NCBI RefSeq assembly: GCF_004916905.1
Contig: NZ_SDLV01000025.1
Span: 62,001-126,000, forward strand
Length of the DNA: 64,000 bases
DNA from: Chryseobacterium candidae
Lineage (GTDB): Bacteria; Bacteroidota; Bacteroidia; Flavobacteriales; Weeksellaceae
Direction: 5' to 3'
The notes under the pieces were generated by a model. It saw only the letters and a program-made list of their open reading frames with translations, was not told the origin of the DNA and ran no database searches. Shown piece by piece: positions 25,329-33,741 of this stretch; the stretch's first letter is position 1; the number at the start of each line of letters is the position of its first letter. The position numbers were made by a program, and so were the translations under genes.

Positions 25329-27395
25329 ATGAGCTTTAAACTTTTAGCGATTAGGCCTTTGGAGGGTTGTAATCCAAAATTTCTGAAAAATTTAAATCCA
25401 AATGAAATCTATAAATTTTATCAGGAATATGATTTCTTGGATATTCACGAAAAAAGAATAGAATGCTTTAAAAATCATATAGAAGTAAATAGAGTAAAGA
25501 ATAATTCAGATTTTTCAGTAATAAATAAACTGTATGGAGAAAAAATTAATATATCTGCGGTTGTAGGTAAGAATGGAAGTGGTAAAAGTGCATTAGTTGA
25601 ATTACTCATAGTATGTATCAATCAACTTTCTCTAAAATTGATTGATGGAGAGCTGCATTCTGATGCTGAATTGAAAAGTGCTACAGAAAATGAAAATGAA
25701 AAAATTAAATGTGAAATATTTTATAAAATTAACAATGATGAATTCTTGAAATTGATCATAAATGATGAAAATTTTTCATTTGCAAATCTGAATAATAAAG
25801 AAGAATCATTCAATTTAAAGGATTTTTTCTACACTGAAGTGATAAATTATTCGATTTATGCATTTAATTCAAATATAATAGGTAAATGGGTTGATGGATT
25901 ATTTCATAAAAATGATTCATATCAAATTCCAATTGTAATTAATCCTAAAAGAGAAGGAAAAGATAATCCATATTGGGCAGGAATTATTGACATTAATAAT
26001 GAGCATTTTCTTTTGAAACAAAGATTATTGAATAATATTTTACAGCCAATCAAAGATAATAATTTGAATTTTAGAAGGATAGGAGATAATATGATTGCTG
26101 TTAAAGTTGAATTAAATAAAAAAGAAATCAGAGACTTTTTTATTTATTCAAATGATGAGAATCAAATAGGAAGGAAAATTACTGAGTATGAAGATAAAAA
26201 GAAATTATATGAAAACTTTAAAAATGATGAAACCTTTGATTTTTCGGTAAATATAGAGGCTTATAACCAAGATGCTCCATTGTTATCATGTCATAATATT
26301 TTTGAAATTTTAAATAGTATTAAATCAGAGTTTAAATTAAAAGATATTCCTGATAGTGATTTGCAAATGCAGTTAGATTTTTATATTATCTACAAAGTAA
26401 TAAGTATTTGTGATAAATATGTAGAATATAGGAAGTTTGTTGATGTATTTTATAAAATTTATCCAGATAAAGAATATAAAAGATACAAAATAAAAGTTTT
26501 AGAATTTATTAATCATTTAAAAAAATACAGAAGTCATATTACATATAAATTATTTCAAGCTATTAATTATATTAAGTATTATGATAATGTATGGGGTGAC
26601 CTAAAACTCAATGATAAAATTGATTTAGATCTAATATCTGAAAAATTAATAGAACCTTCAATTGAAAATGAGAGTTTAATAGAAGTGCTATTTCCTCCCA
26701 TTTTTGATACTGAAGTATATCTTAAGAATGAAAAAGATAATGATTTAATAAAATTGAGTGAATTAAGTTCAGGAGAACAACAACTTATACATTCGGTTAG
26801 CTCAATTGTTTATCACTTAAATAATTTAAATTCAGTTAAAGGTGAAAAAATTGTTAAGTATAAATATATAAATCTAGTTTTTGATGAAATTGAACTTTAT
26901 TTTCATCCAGAATTTCAGAGAAAATTCATTCATTATATTTTGAGACAAATAAATAGTATAAATCTTAATGATATATCTGGAATTAATATTCTTTTTATAA
27001 CACATTCGCCCTTTATTTTATCTGATATTCCTAAACAGAATGTATTATTTATAGATAATGGTAACTCTGAAGATTTTAAAAGAATGAATACTTTTGGAGC
27101 TAATATTTCTGATTTACTAGCAGAAGGTTTTTTCTTTAGTGAGGAAGAAGGCAATAAAATATTAATGGGGGATTTTGTTAAAGAAAAAATAGAAGAAACT
27201 ATTAAGATTATTAAAGAAAAAGATTTTGCTAAAAAGGAAAAGGCAAAACAAATAATTGATTTAATAGATGAACCACTTATAAGAACTAAGCTTGAAGAAA
27301 TGTATTATGAATATTTTGATAGTGAAAAGTTAGTGCAAATTGAAATGTTAGAGCTAGAAAGATTAGCAAAAAAATACAATAAAAAAATACAGTAA
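25329..27395 (+). CDS. AAA/ABC-type ATPase, PtuA-like, of a candidate Septu-type defence pair
   Basis: A 688-residue cytosolic ATPase of the SMC/OLD-like ABC branch. Walker A GKNGSGKS is at 80-87, the signature LSSGEQQ at 479-485, Walker B VFDE at 517-520 and the H-loop THSPF from 558. After the ATPase core comes FGANISDLLAEGFFFSEEEG, a block found in ATPases paired with HNH nucleases, then a helical tail. A long insert (about 90-470) separates Walker A from the signature. No TOPRIM domain is visible. The HNH gene follows with no spacer. Base composition is far more AT-rich than the flanks, indicating acquisition by transfer. A PtuA-type role is inferred; other ATPase/HNH systems, including effectors of Ec78-type retrons, remain possible. 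Confidence 0.75.
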   Translation: MSFKLLAIRPLEGCNPKFLKNLNPNEIYKFYQEYDFLDIHEKRIECFKNHIEVNRVKNNSDFSVINKLYGEKINISAVVGKNGSGKSALVELLIVCINQLSLKLIDGELHSDAELKSATENENEKIKCEIFYKINNDEFLKLIINDENFSFANLNNKEESFNLKDFFYTEVINYSIYAFNSNIIGKWVDGLFHKNDSYQIPIVINPKREGKDNPYWAGIIDINNEHFLLKQRLLNNILQPIKDNNLNFRRIGDNMIAVKVELNKKEIRDFFIYSNDENQIGRKITEYEDKKKLYENFKNDETFDFSVNIEAYNQDAPLLSCHNIFEILNSIKSEFKLKDIPDSDLQMQLDFYIIYKVISICDKYVEYRKFVDVFYKIYPDKEYKRYKIKVLEFINHLKKYRSHITYKLFQAINYIKYYDNVWGDLKLNDKIDLDLISEKLIEPSIENESLIEVLFPPIFDTEVYLKNEKDNDLIKLSELSSGEQQLIHSVSSIVYHLNNLNSVKGEKIVKYKYINLVFDEIELYFHPEFQRKFIHYILRQINSINLNDISGINILFITHSPFILSDIPKQNVLFIDNGNSEDFKRMNTFGANISDLLAEGFFFSEEEGNKILMGDFVKEKIEETIKIIKEKDFAKKEKAKQIIDLIDEPLIRTKLEEMYYEYFDSEKLVQIEMLELERLAKKYNKKIQ

Positions 27396-28400
27396 ATGAT
27401 TTACATTGATTTCGATAAAAATATTTTAGATAAATATCATAAAATTATAAAGTGCTGGTTTTTAAGAAAATTTGCTGGTGGAAAAACTTATAAGAATGGA
27501 TATAATTGCGGAAATGATAAATGTGAAATTTGTCCTAAGTCCATACACAAAGTTAGTAACATTCCAGAAGCCGCTGTTGACTTTTTTAAAAATAATATTG
27601 ATACTTTAATTATTGGAAACCCATCTGAACTAACAAAATTGTATAAAGAATATATTAAATTGGGAATTGATGATAGTGATGGTATTATAAGTGATTTTTT
27701 TGTTATAACGGGCTATACAAATTGGTTTCAAGATGAATTTGCAAAAGACTTTCTAAGTGATTTAAATATTAATACTTGTATTTATTGTAATAGGAATTAT
27801 ACATTAGATATTTTATATTCTCACACTAGAGCGGAACTAGATCATTGGTTTCCCAAAGATAAATTTCCAATTTTAGCATTATCATTATATAACTTTATTC
27901 CTAGTTGTCATTCTTGTAACCATATAAAAGGAAATGGAGATAAGACTTTGAAAAAAATGTTAAAAAATGAAAACCTTTCAAAAAAACAAATACAACAATG
28001 GTGGGAAAATGTTTTAGAAACAATGAATCATCCTCATGACAAAAATGAAAATGAAAATTTTACTTTTAGTTATGAATTTGATGAAAGTTTAAATTCTTTG
28101 AGTGTGAAATTTAGAATTAATCCTATTTCAAAAAAGGTTTCAACAACATTAGAGTTTAATAAAGTTTTAGAAATTTATAATTCTCATGCTAACTTTGAGT
28201 TAAAAGATTTGTATGATTTACGCAAAAAATATTCAGATACTTTTTTAAATATAATTGAAAGTAATTTTGATGGTATTATGAAAAAGGAAGAAGCCTATCG
28301 AATGATTTTTGGAATTGAAATTAAAGAAGAAGATTATCATAAAAGACCTTTTTCTAAATTTAAACATGATATTATAGAAGAACTTAAAAGAACTTGTTGA
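27396..28400 (+). CDS. HNH endonuclease, PtuB-like, partner of the ATPase
   Basis: A 334-residue protein. The HNH fold is visible at residues 128-175: CIYC (128-131), the catalytic LDHWFPK with Asp149-His150, Asn166 in LYNFIPS, and the second zinc pair CHSC with Asn175. Another cysteine cluster (C38, C43, C46 in NCGNDKCEICPK) suggests a second metal site in the N-terminal part. The spacing CxxC, DHxxPK, N, CxxCN matches PtuB of Septu. The ATG directly abuts the stop of the ATPase gene, so translation is probably coupled. Very AT-rich like its partner. Predicted to cut nucleic acid when released or activated by the ATPase. Confidence 0.78.
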   Translation: MIYIDFDKNILDKYHKIIKCWFLRKFAGGKTYKNGYNCGNDKCEICPKSIHKVSNIPEAAVDFFKNNIDTLIIGNPSELTKLYKEYIKLGIDDSDGIISDFFVITGYTNWFQDEFAKDFLSDLNINTCIYCNRNYTLDILYSHTRAELDHWFPKDKFPILALSLYNFIPSCHSCNHIKGNGDKTLKKMLKNENLSKKQIQQWWENVLETMNHPHDKNENENFTFSYEFDESLNSLSVKFRINPISKKVSTTLEFNKVLEIYNSHANFELKDLYDLRKKYSDTFLNIIESNFDGIMKKEEAYRMIFGIEIKEEDYHKRPFSKFKHDIIEELKRTC

Positions 28401-28527
28401 TTAAAATAACCCTCCAATATTAAATTTTCAATTATTTTTAAAATTTATTATACTGATATTCAGTGTTTTATGTTTTAATGTTAACTCAATGTTAACTGAA
28501 TGTAAAATTAATATGAATTATTTTTAA

Positions 28528-28535
28528 TAACTTTG
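28528..28535 (+). promoter_or_regulatory. Promoter -7 box TAACTTTG
   Basis: A perfect TAnnTTTG match 49 bases upstream of the small secreted protein gene; it marks the right border of the AT-rich pair. Confidence 0.6.
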
Positions 28536-28584
28536 GGTAAGAGATACAAAATAAGGTTAGTATAATATTTAAAACCAAATAGTT

Positions 28585-28989
28585 ATGAAAAATAAAATTC
28601 AAATATTGATCGCCTCACTTTTCGTTTGCGGATTTGCTGCTGTTTTGAACACTGCTAAAGCTCAGACTACAGATCATAATACCATTCAGGAAATTCAGCT
28701 GAACAAAAGTGAAACGTTTAACGATATAAGAAATAAACTGGAAGCCAATTTTGACCTTACCAACCCTGATTACAAACAGGGAACCGTAAATTCCGTGGTA
28801 AAATTTGATATTGCAAAAAACGGGAAAATTGTAAATGTTCATTCCAGCGGAGATTGCAAAACCGTAAGCAAAGAAATTGAAACCGTGTTAAGCGATCTTG
28901 ACTACAGAGTAGACCGTAAAAAACTGACTGATAATATGGTTGCCTACACTTACGTAATGCCTGTGACAGTAGAGATCCACAACAGATAG
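28585..28989 (+). CDS. Small secreted protein with a TonB-C-like fold
   Basis: A 134-residue protein with a clear signal peptide (residues 1-27, cleavage after AKA-Q). The mature part contains VVKFDIAKNGKIVNVHSSGDCKTVSKEIETVLSDL, the strand-helix pattern seen in TonB C-terminal-like domains (V.F.I.KDG.I....), followed by a strand ending in TYVMPVTVEI. It has no transmembrane anchor, so it is not a classical TonB. Function unknown. Its base composition returns to that of the core genome. Confidence 0.65.
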   Translation: MKNKIQILIASLFVCGFAAVLNTAKAQTTDHNTIQEIQLNKSETFNDIRNKLEANFDLTNPDYKQGTVNSVVKFDIAKNGKIVNVHSSGDCKTVSKEIETVLSDLDYRVDRKKLTDNMVAYTYVMPVTVEIHNR

Positions 28990-29103
28990 TATTTACTGTA
29001 TATTATTCAATCATGTGTGAATAATGAAAACTTATCCCATGAAGTTATAATAAACAATAGAATATAAGATTTTAATTTTGGGCTACCATAAAATTAAAAC
29101 TAT

Positions 29104-29238
29104 ATGAAAAATTTAAAGAAGCTGACAAAATCAGAGTTGAAGTCAGTGAATGGAGGAGAACCGGTAAAATACTGTACATTTTGCGAATGGGCGAATAAAG
29201 TAATTTGCAGCGAAATTCCAATCGTTCAGTGCCCTTAA
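29104..29238 (+). CDS. Short GG-leader peptide (bacteriocin-like / RiPP precursor)
   Basis: A 44-residue gene. The leader MKNLKKLTKSELKSVNGG is the double-glycine leader of the Bacteroidota natural-product precursor type: basic start, (L)xxxEL, then GG at 17-18. The 26-residue core has four cysteines (24, 27, 35, 43) that could form two disulfides or be modified. GG leaders are cut by C39-peptidase transporters during export. No such transporter and no maturase are in the window, so processing would need enzymes encoded elsewhere. A strong terminator follows at once, which supports a real single-gene transcript. Confidence 0.78.
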   Translation: MKNLKKLTKSELKSVNGGEPVKYCTFCEWANKVICSEIPIVQCP

Positions 29239-29242
29239 AAAT

Positions 29243-29268
29243 AAAGCCGCTTTTATCAGCGGCTTTTC
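29243..29268 (+). terminator. Rho-independent terminator of the GG-leader peptide gene
   Basis: AAAGCCGC/GCGGCTTT with an eight-base loop and TTTT, only five bases after the stop. Confidence 0.88.
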
Positions 29269-29357
29269 TACTGTTGTGAACTTTGAACAAATTCTGTTAA
29301 TCTGGCTTTAAGATCTTTAGAATTTCCTATTGGATCAAAAGTAACATTATCTACTCT
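29268..29357 (-). pseudogene. Possible 3' remnant of an unidentified gene
   Basis: The - strand reads RVDNVTFDPIGNSKDLKAR and then LTEFVQSSQQ stop, a plausible protein C-terminus with normal residue use. A stop codon immediately precedes it and no start is present. It may be the stump of a deleted gene beside the AT-rich insertion. Short length makes this uncertain. Confidence 0.25.
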
Positions 29358-29430
29358 TCATCCTTTATCTGTCCATAAAATATTTTTTACCAATCACAAA
29401 AATCGATACATTTGAGTAGATAAAAAAATT

Positions 29431-29943
29431 GTGAATCCTATTCTTAACGTTGCCGTCCGTTCCCTCTGCGTTTACCTTTTTATGGTAATTGCTATCCGTT
29501 TATTTGGTAAAAATCAGCTTTCCCAGCTTAATACAGGGGATGTTGTATTACTGCTGTTAATTTCAAATGCTGTTCAAAACGCAATGGTAGGTCCTGATAC
29601 CTCTCTTCAGGGCGGAATTATTGCGGCATTGGTTTTGTTTGTTGCTAATTTTGTTTTGAAAAGGATCATGTTTTCCAGCCGCTCCTTTCAGACTCTTATG
29701 GAAGATGAGCCGGTTATTTTGATCAGAGATGGAGTCGCTGATCAGGCAGCCCTGAATCGGGTAAAAATCACCGAAAGCGAATTGCAGGAAGCTATAAGAG
29801 AGCACGGAATTGAAAAAATAGATAATGTAAAACTTTCCGTTCTTGAAGTGGACGGAAATATCAGTGTTGTTTCTCAGGATGAAAAGAGTAAACAGACTCA
29901 CTATTCAAGAATTAAAAGAAAAATTAAAAGAAAATACCATTAA
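29431..29943 (+). CDS. DUF421 (YetF-like) membrane protein
   Basis: A 170-residue protein with a GTG start, chosen because MNPILNVAVRSLCVYLFMVIAIRLFGKNQLSQ is the usual N-terminus of the family and no ATG precedes it. Three membrane segments (about 8-25, 35-52 and 60-77) carry LSQLNTGDVVLLLLISNAVQNAMVGPD, the DUF421 hallmark. The cytosolic domain follows, with the PVILIRDG strand and the MNRVKITESELQEAIREHGI-like helix. The family has no firm function. The GNAT gene starts 5 bases on. Confidence 0.85.
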   Translation: MNPILNVAVRSLCVYLFMVIAIRLFGKNQLSQLNTGDVVLLLLISNAVQNAMVGPDTSLQGGIIAALVLFVANFVLKRIMFSSRSFQTLMEDEPVILIRDGVADQAALNRVKITESELQEAIREHGIEKIDNVKLSVLEVDGNISVVSQDEKSKQTHYSRIKRKIKRKYH

Positions 29944-29948
29944 ACAAG

Positions 29949-30440
29949 ATGAATTACGAACTAAGAGAAATGCTTCCCAGTGATGAGCCCAGAGTCCTTG
30001 AGATTTTTAAGCAGGGAGTAGACGGCGGTATTGCAACTTTGGAAACAGAAGTCCCTACAGCTGAAGCCTGGAGCATGGAATATTTTAACGACTGCCGTTG
30101 GGTGCTGGAAAATGACAATAATGAAGTAATAGGATGGTGTGCCCTGAAACCAGTCAGCAAACGGGAATCTTTTAAAGGAGTCGCAGAAGTAAGCATTTAT
30201 TTTGATAATGAATACCAGGGAAAGGGATTGGGTTCCGTATTGCTTAAAAAGATAATTTTGGATAGCGAGAATCACGGATTCTGGACATTACAGACCAACA
30301 TCTTCTCCGAAAATGAAATGGCCATTAAATCTCATCAGAAAAACGGTTTCAGAATGGTAGGTGTCCGAAAAAAAATCGGAAAGCTCAACGGGGAGTGGAA
30401 AGATCTTATCCTGATGGAAAAAAGAAGCGAAGTCATTTAA
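29949..30440 (+). CDS. GNAT N-acetyltransferase, phosphinothricin acetyltransferase-like
   Basis: A 163-residue GNAT protein. Its start (LREMLPSDEPRVLEIFKQGVDGGIATLETEVPT) follows the phosphinothricin/methionine sulfoximine acetyltransferase pattern. The acetyl-CoA loop is EYQGKGLGSVLLKKII (Q/R-x-x-G-x-G/A), preceded by AEVSIYFDNEYQ, and NGFRMVGVRKKIGKLNGEWKDLILMEK closes the fold. Likely acetylates a small amine or amino acid analogue. Probably co-transcribed with DUF421. Confidence 0.85.
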   Translation: MNYELREMLPSDEPRVLEIFKQGVDGGIATLETEVPTAEAWSMEYFNDCRWVLENDNNEVIGWCALKPVSKRESFKGVAEVSIYFDNEYQGKGLGSVLLKKIILDSENHGFWTLQTNIFSENEMAIKSHQKNGFRMVGVRKKIGKLNGEWKDLILMEKRSEVI

Positions 30441-30446
30441 AAAATT

Positions 30447-30473
30447 ATGAATGATGAATGATGAATGATGAAT
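30447..30473. repeat. Heptad repeat, about four copies of ATGAATG
   Basis: Three perfect units and most of a fourth lie 6 bases after the acetyltransferase stop, at the same position relative to a stop codon as the TATGAAT array at 22013. Confidence 0.85.
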
Positions 30474-30509
30474 TTGTTTGATAAGCACACTAATCCGTTG
30501 TTACAATAA

Positions 30510-30608
30510 GGATACAATGCATCCGGCCAGGTAAAGAAAGTGTATATTTATGACGATTGCGGGCATCATTACAAAGGTAAAGGCCGTGATCATGGACATC
30601 ACAGATAA
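30510..30608 (+). pseudogene. Remnant of a small His-rich protein
   Basis: After an in-frame stop the + strand reads GYNASGQVKKVYIYDD, then CGHHYKGKGRDHGHHR and a stop. The sequence is strongly protein-like (His/Gly-rich tail as in small flavobacterial lipoproteins) but has no ATG or signal peptide. A perfect terminator follows 4 bases later. It is probably the 3' end of a gene that lost its beginning. Confidence 0.4.
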
Positions 30609-30612
30609 AAAG

Positions 30613-30645
30613 AAAAGCACTGAAATTTTTTCAGTGCTTTTTTAT
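30613..30645 (+). terminator. Rho-independent terminator
   Basis: AAAAGCACTGAAA/TTCAGTGCTTTT followed by T. It sits just behind the His-rich remnant. Confidence 0.8.
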
Positions 30646-30651
30646 GATTAG

Positions 30652-30966
30652 TTATAATCGCGATTTTTTGGGATTAAGGAAAGTATTAAAGACCATAACT
30701 TCCTGTCCAAACTTTTTCTCAATTCTTTCAGAAATATTTAAAAGTTCACTTTTAATAAAGTCTTCACGCAATTCTTCATTATCAAAAATTAACAGGAGAT
30801 TATAATTTTTGCCTTCCTCGATAAAGTCACTGTGAACTTCGGAAAGAATATATTTGTTGACATCCATCAGGTTTTCAGTCATCAGAACCAGTGTTTCATC
30901 AATATAATTTTCCCATTCTTCCAGATTATCTTTTGTGCAGTGGAAAGTTAAACTTAATACGCTCAT
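30652..30966 (-). CDS. DUF4286-like protein
   Basis: A 104-residue protein from the ATG at 30966; the longer reading adds an 18-residue basic stretch not typical of the family. The order of strands and helices (MSVLSLTFHCTKDNLEEWENYIDETL.., LLLIFDNEELREDFI) and the C-terminal FGQEVMVFNTFLNPK match the short ferredoxin-like DUF4286 family of Flavobacteriia. Function unknown. It is divergent from gyrA. Confidence 0.65.
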   Translation of the reverse strand: MSVLSLTFHCTKDNLEEWENYIDETLVLMTENLMDVNKYILSEVHSDFIEEGKNYNLLLIFDNEELREDFIKSELLNISERIEKKFGQEVMVFNTFLNPKKSRL

Positions 30967-31115
30967 TTTTTTATGAATTTTTAAGATTTTTTGGATAAAT
31001 TCTACCACAAAAATCGGCATTTTTTTCGTAAATTAGCCCGTTAATAAAAATTGGAAATAAATAATTTTCAAACCTACAGCTAAGAGTTTGAATATCATTA
31101 CAATAAAATTTGTTT

Positions 31116-33713
31116 ATGCAAAAAGAAGGAGAAAGACTGATTCCTATCAACATTGTTGATGAAATGAAGTCGTCTTATATCGATTATTCGATGTCCGTTA
31201 TCGTTTCAAGAGCGTTGCCGGATGTAAGAGACGGCTTGAAACCCGTTCATAGAAGGGTACTTTATGGTATGTATGGACTAGGGGTATTTTCTAACAGAAA
31301 ATATTTGAAATCTGCGAGAATTGTTGGAGATGTATTAGGTAAATATCACCCGCACGGAGATTCCTCTGTATATGATGCTATGGTAAGAATGGCACAGGAC
31401 TGGAGCTTACGTTATCCTCAGGTAGACGGACAGGGTAACTTTGGTTCTATGGATGGTGACCCGCCGGCAGCAATGCGTTACACCGAGGCAAGATTGAAAA
31501 AAATCTCTGATGAGGTTCTTTCAGACCTGGATAAAGAAACAGTTGATTTTCAGAATAACTTTGATGACAGTTTACAGGAGCCGACAGTAATGCCGACTAA
31601 AGTTCCCAATCTTTTGGTCAATGGTACTTCAGGTATTGCAGTAGGTATGGCCACGAATATGGCGCCTCATAACCTGTCAGAATCCGTAGATGCAATCTGT
31701 GCTTACATTGATAATAAAGAAATTACGATTGATGAGCTGATGCAGCATATTATTGCACCGGATTTCCCTACAGGGGGTATCATCTATGGATATGACGGAG
31801 TAAGAGATGCTTTCCATACAGGCAGAGGCAGAGTGGTTTTAAGAGCTAAGGTGAATTTTGATGAAATTGGGAACAGAAACGCTATCATCGTTACTGAAAT
31901 CCCTTATCAGGTAAACAAAGCTGAAATGATCGCCAGAACAGCAGAGCTTGTTAAGGACGAAAAAATCCCTGGAATTCATGAAATCAGAGACGAATCGGAT
32001 AGAAAAGGACTTCGTATTGTTTACGAATTGAAAAACGATGCTATTCCGAATGTTGTTCTTAACCTATTATATAAATATACAGCACTTCAGACCTCTTTCA
32101 GTGTAAACAATATTGCATTGGTACACGGAAGACCGGAACAGCTGAACCTTAAAGATATCATTCATCACTTTGTAGAGCACAGACATGAGGTAATTGTAAG
32201 AAGAACTCAGTTTGAGCTTAAAAAAGCCAAGGAAAGAGCACACATTCTTGAAGGATTCATGAAAGTGATCGGAACTCAGGATTCCCTGGATAGAGCAATC
32301 TCTATTATCCGTCACAGTGCCAACCCTCAGGCAGCGAAAGAAGGCTTGATTGAGGCTTTTGAACTTTCAGACATTCAGGCTCAGGCAATTCTGGATCTTA
32401 GGTTAGCTCGTCTTACAGGAATGGAGCTTGATAAAATCCGTGATGAATATGATGCAATCATGAAAGAAATTGCAAATTTGGAAGATATCTTAGCAAATGA
32501 GCCAAGAAGATTCCAGATCATCAAAGATGAACTGATAGAAATCAAAGAAAAATACGGAGACGAAAGAAGAACTGAAATTGATTATTCAGGAGGAGAAATG
32601 TCTATTGAAGATATCATCCCGAATGAATCTGTAGTTCTTACCATCTCTCACGCAGGATACATCAAGAGAACTTCGCTTTCAGAATATAAAATTCAAAGTA
32701 GAGGTGGGGTAGGTAACAAAGCCGCAACAACAAGGGATTCCGACTTCCTTGAATATATTGTTTCAGCAACAAACCACCAGTATATGCTGTTCTTTACCGA
32801 AAAAGGAAGATGTTACTGGCTGAGAGTATTTGAAATTCCGGAAGGCTCCAAAACAGCAAAAGGAAGAGCAGTACAAAACCTTATCAATATTGAACCGGAT
32901 GATAAGATCAAGGCATATATCAGAACCAACAACCTTAAGGATTCCGAATATGTAAATCAAATGAGTGTTGTGATGGTGACCAAAAACGGGACCATCAAAA
33001 AAACATCATTGGAAGCCTATTCAAGACCAAGAGTAAATGGAGTAAATGCTATCGAGATCAGAGATAATGACCAGTTATTAGGAGCTTACCTTACCAATGG
33101 AACATCTCAGATCATGATTGCTACTAAAAATGGTAAATGTATCCGTTTCCCTGAAGAGAAAGTAAGAGAAGTTGGTAGAGGATCGATCGGGGTAAGAGGT
33201 ATTGCCATGGAAGACAATGATGAAGCTATTGGTATGATTGTTGTGAACGATGTGGAAAACGAAACAGTTCTTGTAGTATCTGAAAAAGGATATGGAAAAA
33301 GAACTGCAGTAGAAGACTACAGAATTACCAACAGAGGAGGAAAAGGAGTTATTACTCTTAATATTACCGAAAAAACAGGAAATCTTATTGCTATTCAGAA
33401 CGTAACAGACGAAGACGGATTGATGATCATCAACAAATCCGGTGTTGCCATCAGAATGGGAATGGATGAAATGAGAGTAATGGGTAGAAATACTCAGGGA
33501 GTAAAACTGATCAACCTGAAGAAAAATGACGAAATTGCAGCCATTGCAAAAGTAGAAATGGATAAAGATGTAGAAGAAGATTCTGAAGAACTTGAAGAAA
33601 CAGAAGAAGGAGTTGTAGGATCGCTATTTGATAACCAGGAAAACGATGAGGCACCTCAGGCTGAAAATGAAAATTCCGCAGAGGAAAATGAGAATTCTGA
33701 TTCTGAAGAATAA
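31116..33713 (+). CDS. gyrA: DNA gyrase subunit A
   Basis: An 865-residue type II topoisomerase subunit. The catalytic tyrosine is Tyr122 in [10 protein letters not shown]. The quinolone-determining region [12 protein letters not shown] has Ser83 and Asp87 in the same numbering as E. coli, so the usual resistance substitutions are absent. The C-terminal beta-pinwheel with its GyrA-box-like [10 protein letters not shown] follows, ending in a long acidic tail. I prefer the ATG at 31116 over the TTG two codons upstream. With GyrB it introduces negative supercoils. Confidence 0.97.
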   Translation: MQKEGERLIPINIVDEMKSSYIDYSMSVIVSRALPDVRDGLKPVHRRVLYGMYGLGVFSNRKYLKSARIVGDVLGKYHPHGDSSVYDAMVRMAQDWSLRYPQVDGQGNFGSMDGDPPAAMRYTEARLKKISDEVLSDLDKETVDFQNNFDDSLQEPTVMPTKVPNLLVNGTSGIAVGMATNMAPHNLSESVDAICAYIDNKEITIDELMQHIIAPDFPTGGIIYGYDGVRDAFHTGRGRVVLRAKVNFDEIGNRNAIIVTEIPYQVNKAEMIARTAELVKDEKIPGIHEIRDESDRKGLRIVYELKNDAIPNVVLNLLYKYTALQTSFSVNNIALVHGRPEQLNLKDIIHHFVEHRHEVIVRRTQFELKKAKERAHILEGFMKVIGTQDSLDRAISIIRHSANPQAAKEGLIEAFELSDIQAQAILDLRLARLTGMELDKIRDEYDAIMKEIANLEDILANEPRRFQIIKDELIEIKEKYGDERRTEIDYSGGEMSIEDIIPNESVVLTISHAGYIKRTSLSEYKIQSRGGVGNKAATTRDSDFLEYIVSATNHQYMLFFTEKGRCYWLRVFEIPEGSKTAKGRAVQNLINIEPDDKIKAYIRTNNLKDSEYVNQMSVVMVTKNGTIKKTSLEAYSRPRVNGVNAIEIRDNDQLLGAYLTNGTSQIMIATKNGKCIRFPEEKVREVGRGSIGVRGIAMEDNDEAIGMIVVNDVENETVLVVSEKGYGKRTAVEDYRITNRGGKGVITLNITEKTGNLIAIQNVTDEDGLMIINKSGVAIRMGMDEMRVMGRNTQGVKLINLKKNDEIAAIAKVEMDKDVEEDSEELEETEEGVVGSLFDNQENDEAPQAENENSAEENENSDSEE

Positions 33714-33741
33714 ATTGTACAATTAAATATAAATAGTTATT

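Noticed and set aside
25329..28400. Retron Ec78-type system
   Set aside because: The ATPase/HNH pair is present, but there is no reverse transcriptase gene and no msr/msd-like RNA on either side.
31116..33713. Quinolone-resistance change in gyrA
   Set aside because: Positions 83 and 87 are Ser and Asp, the sensitive state.
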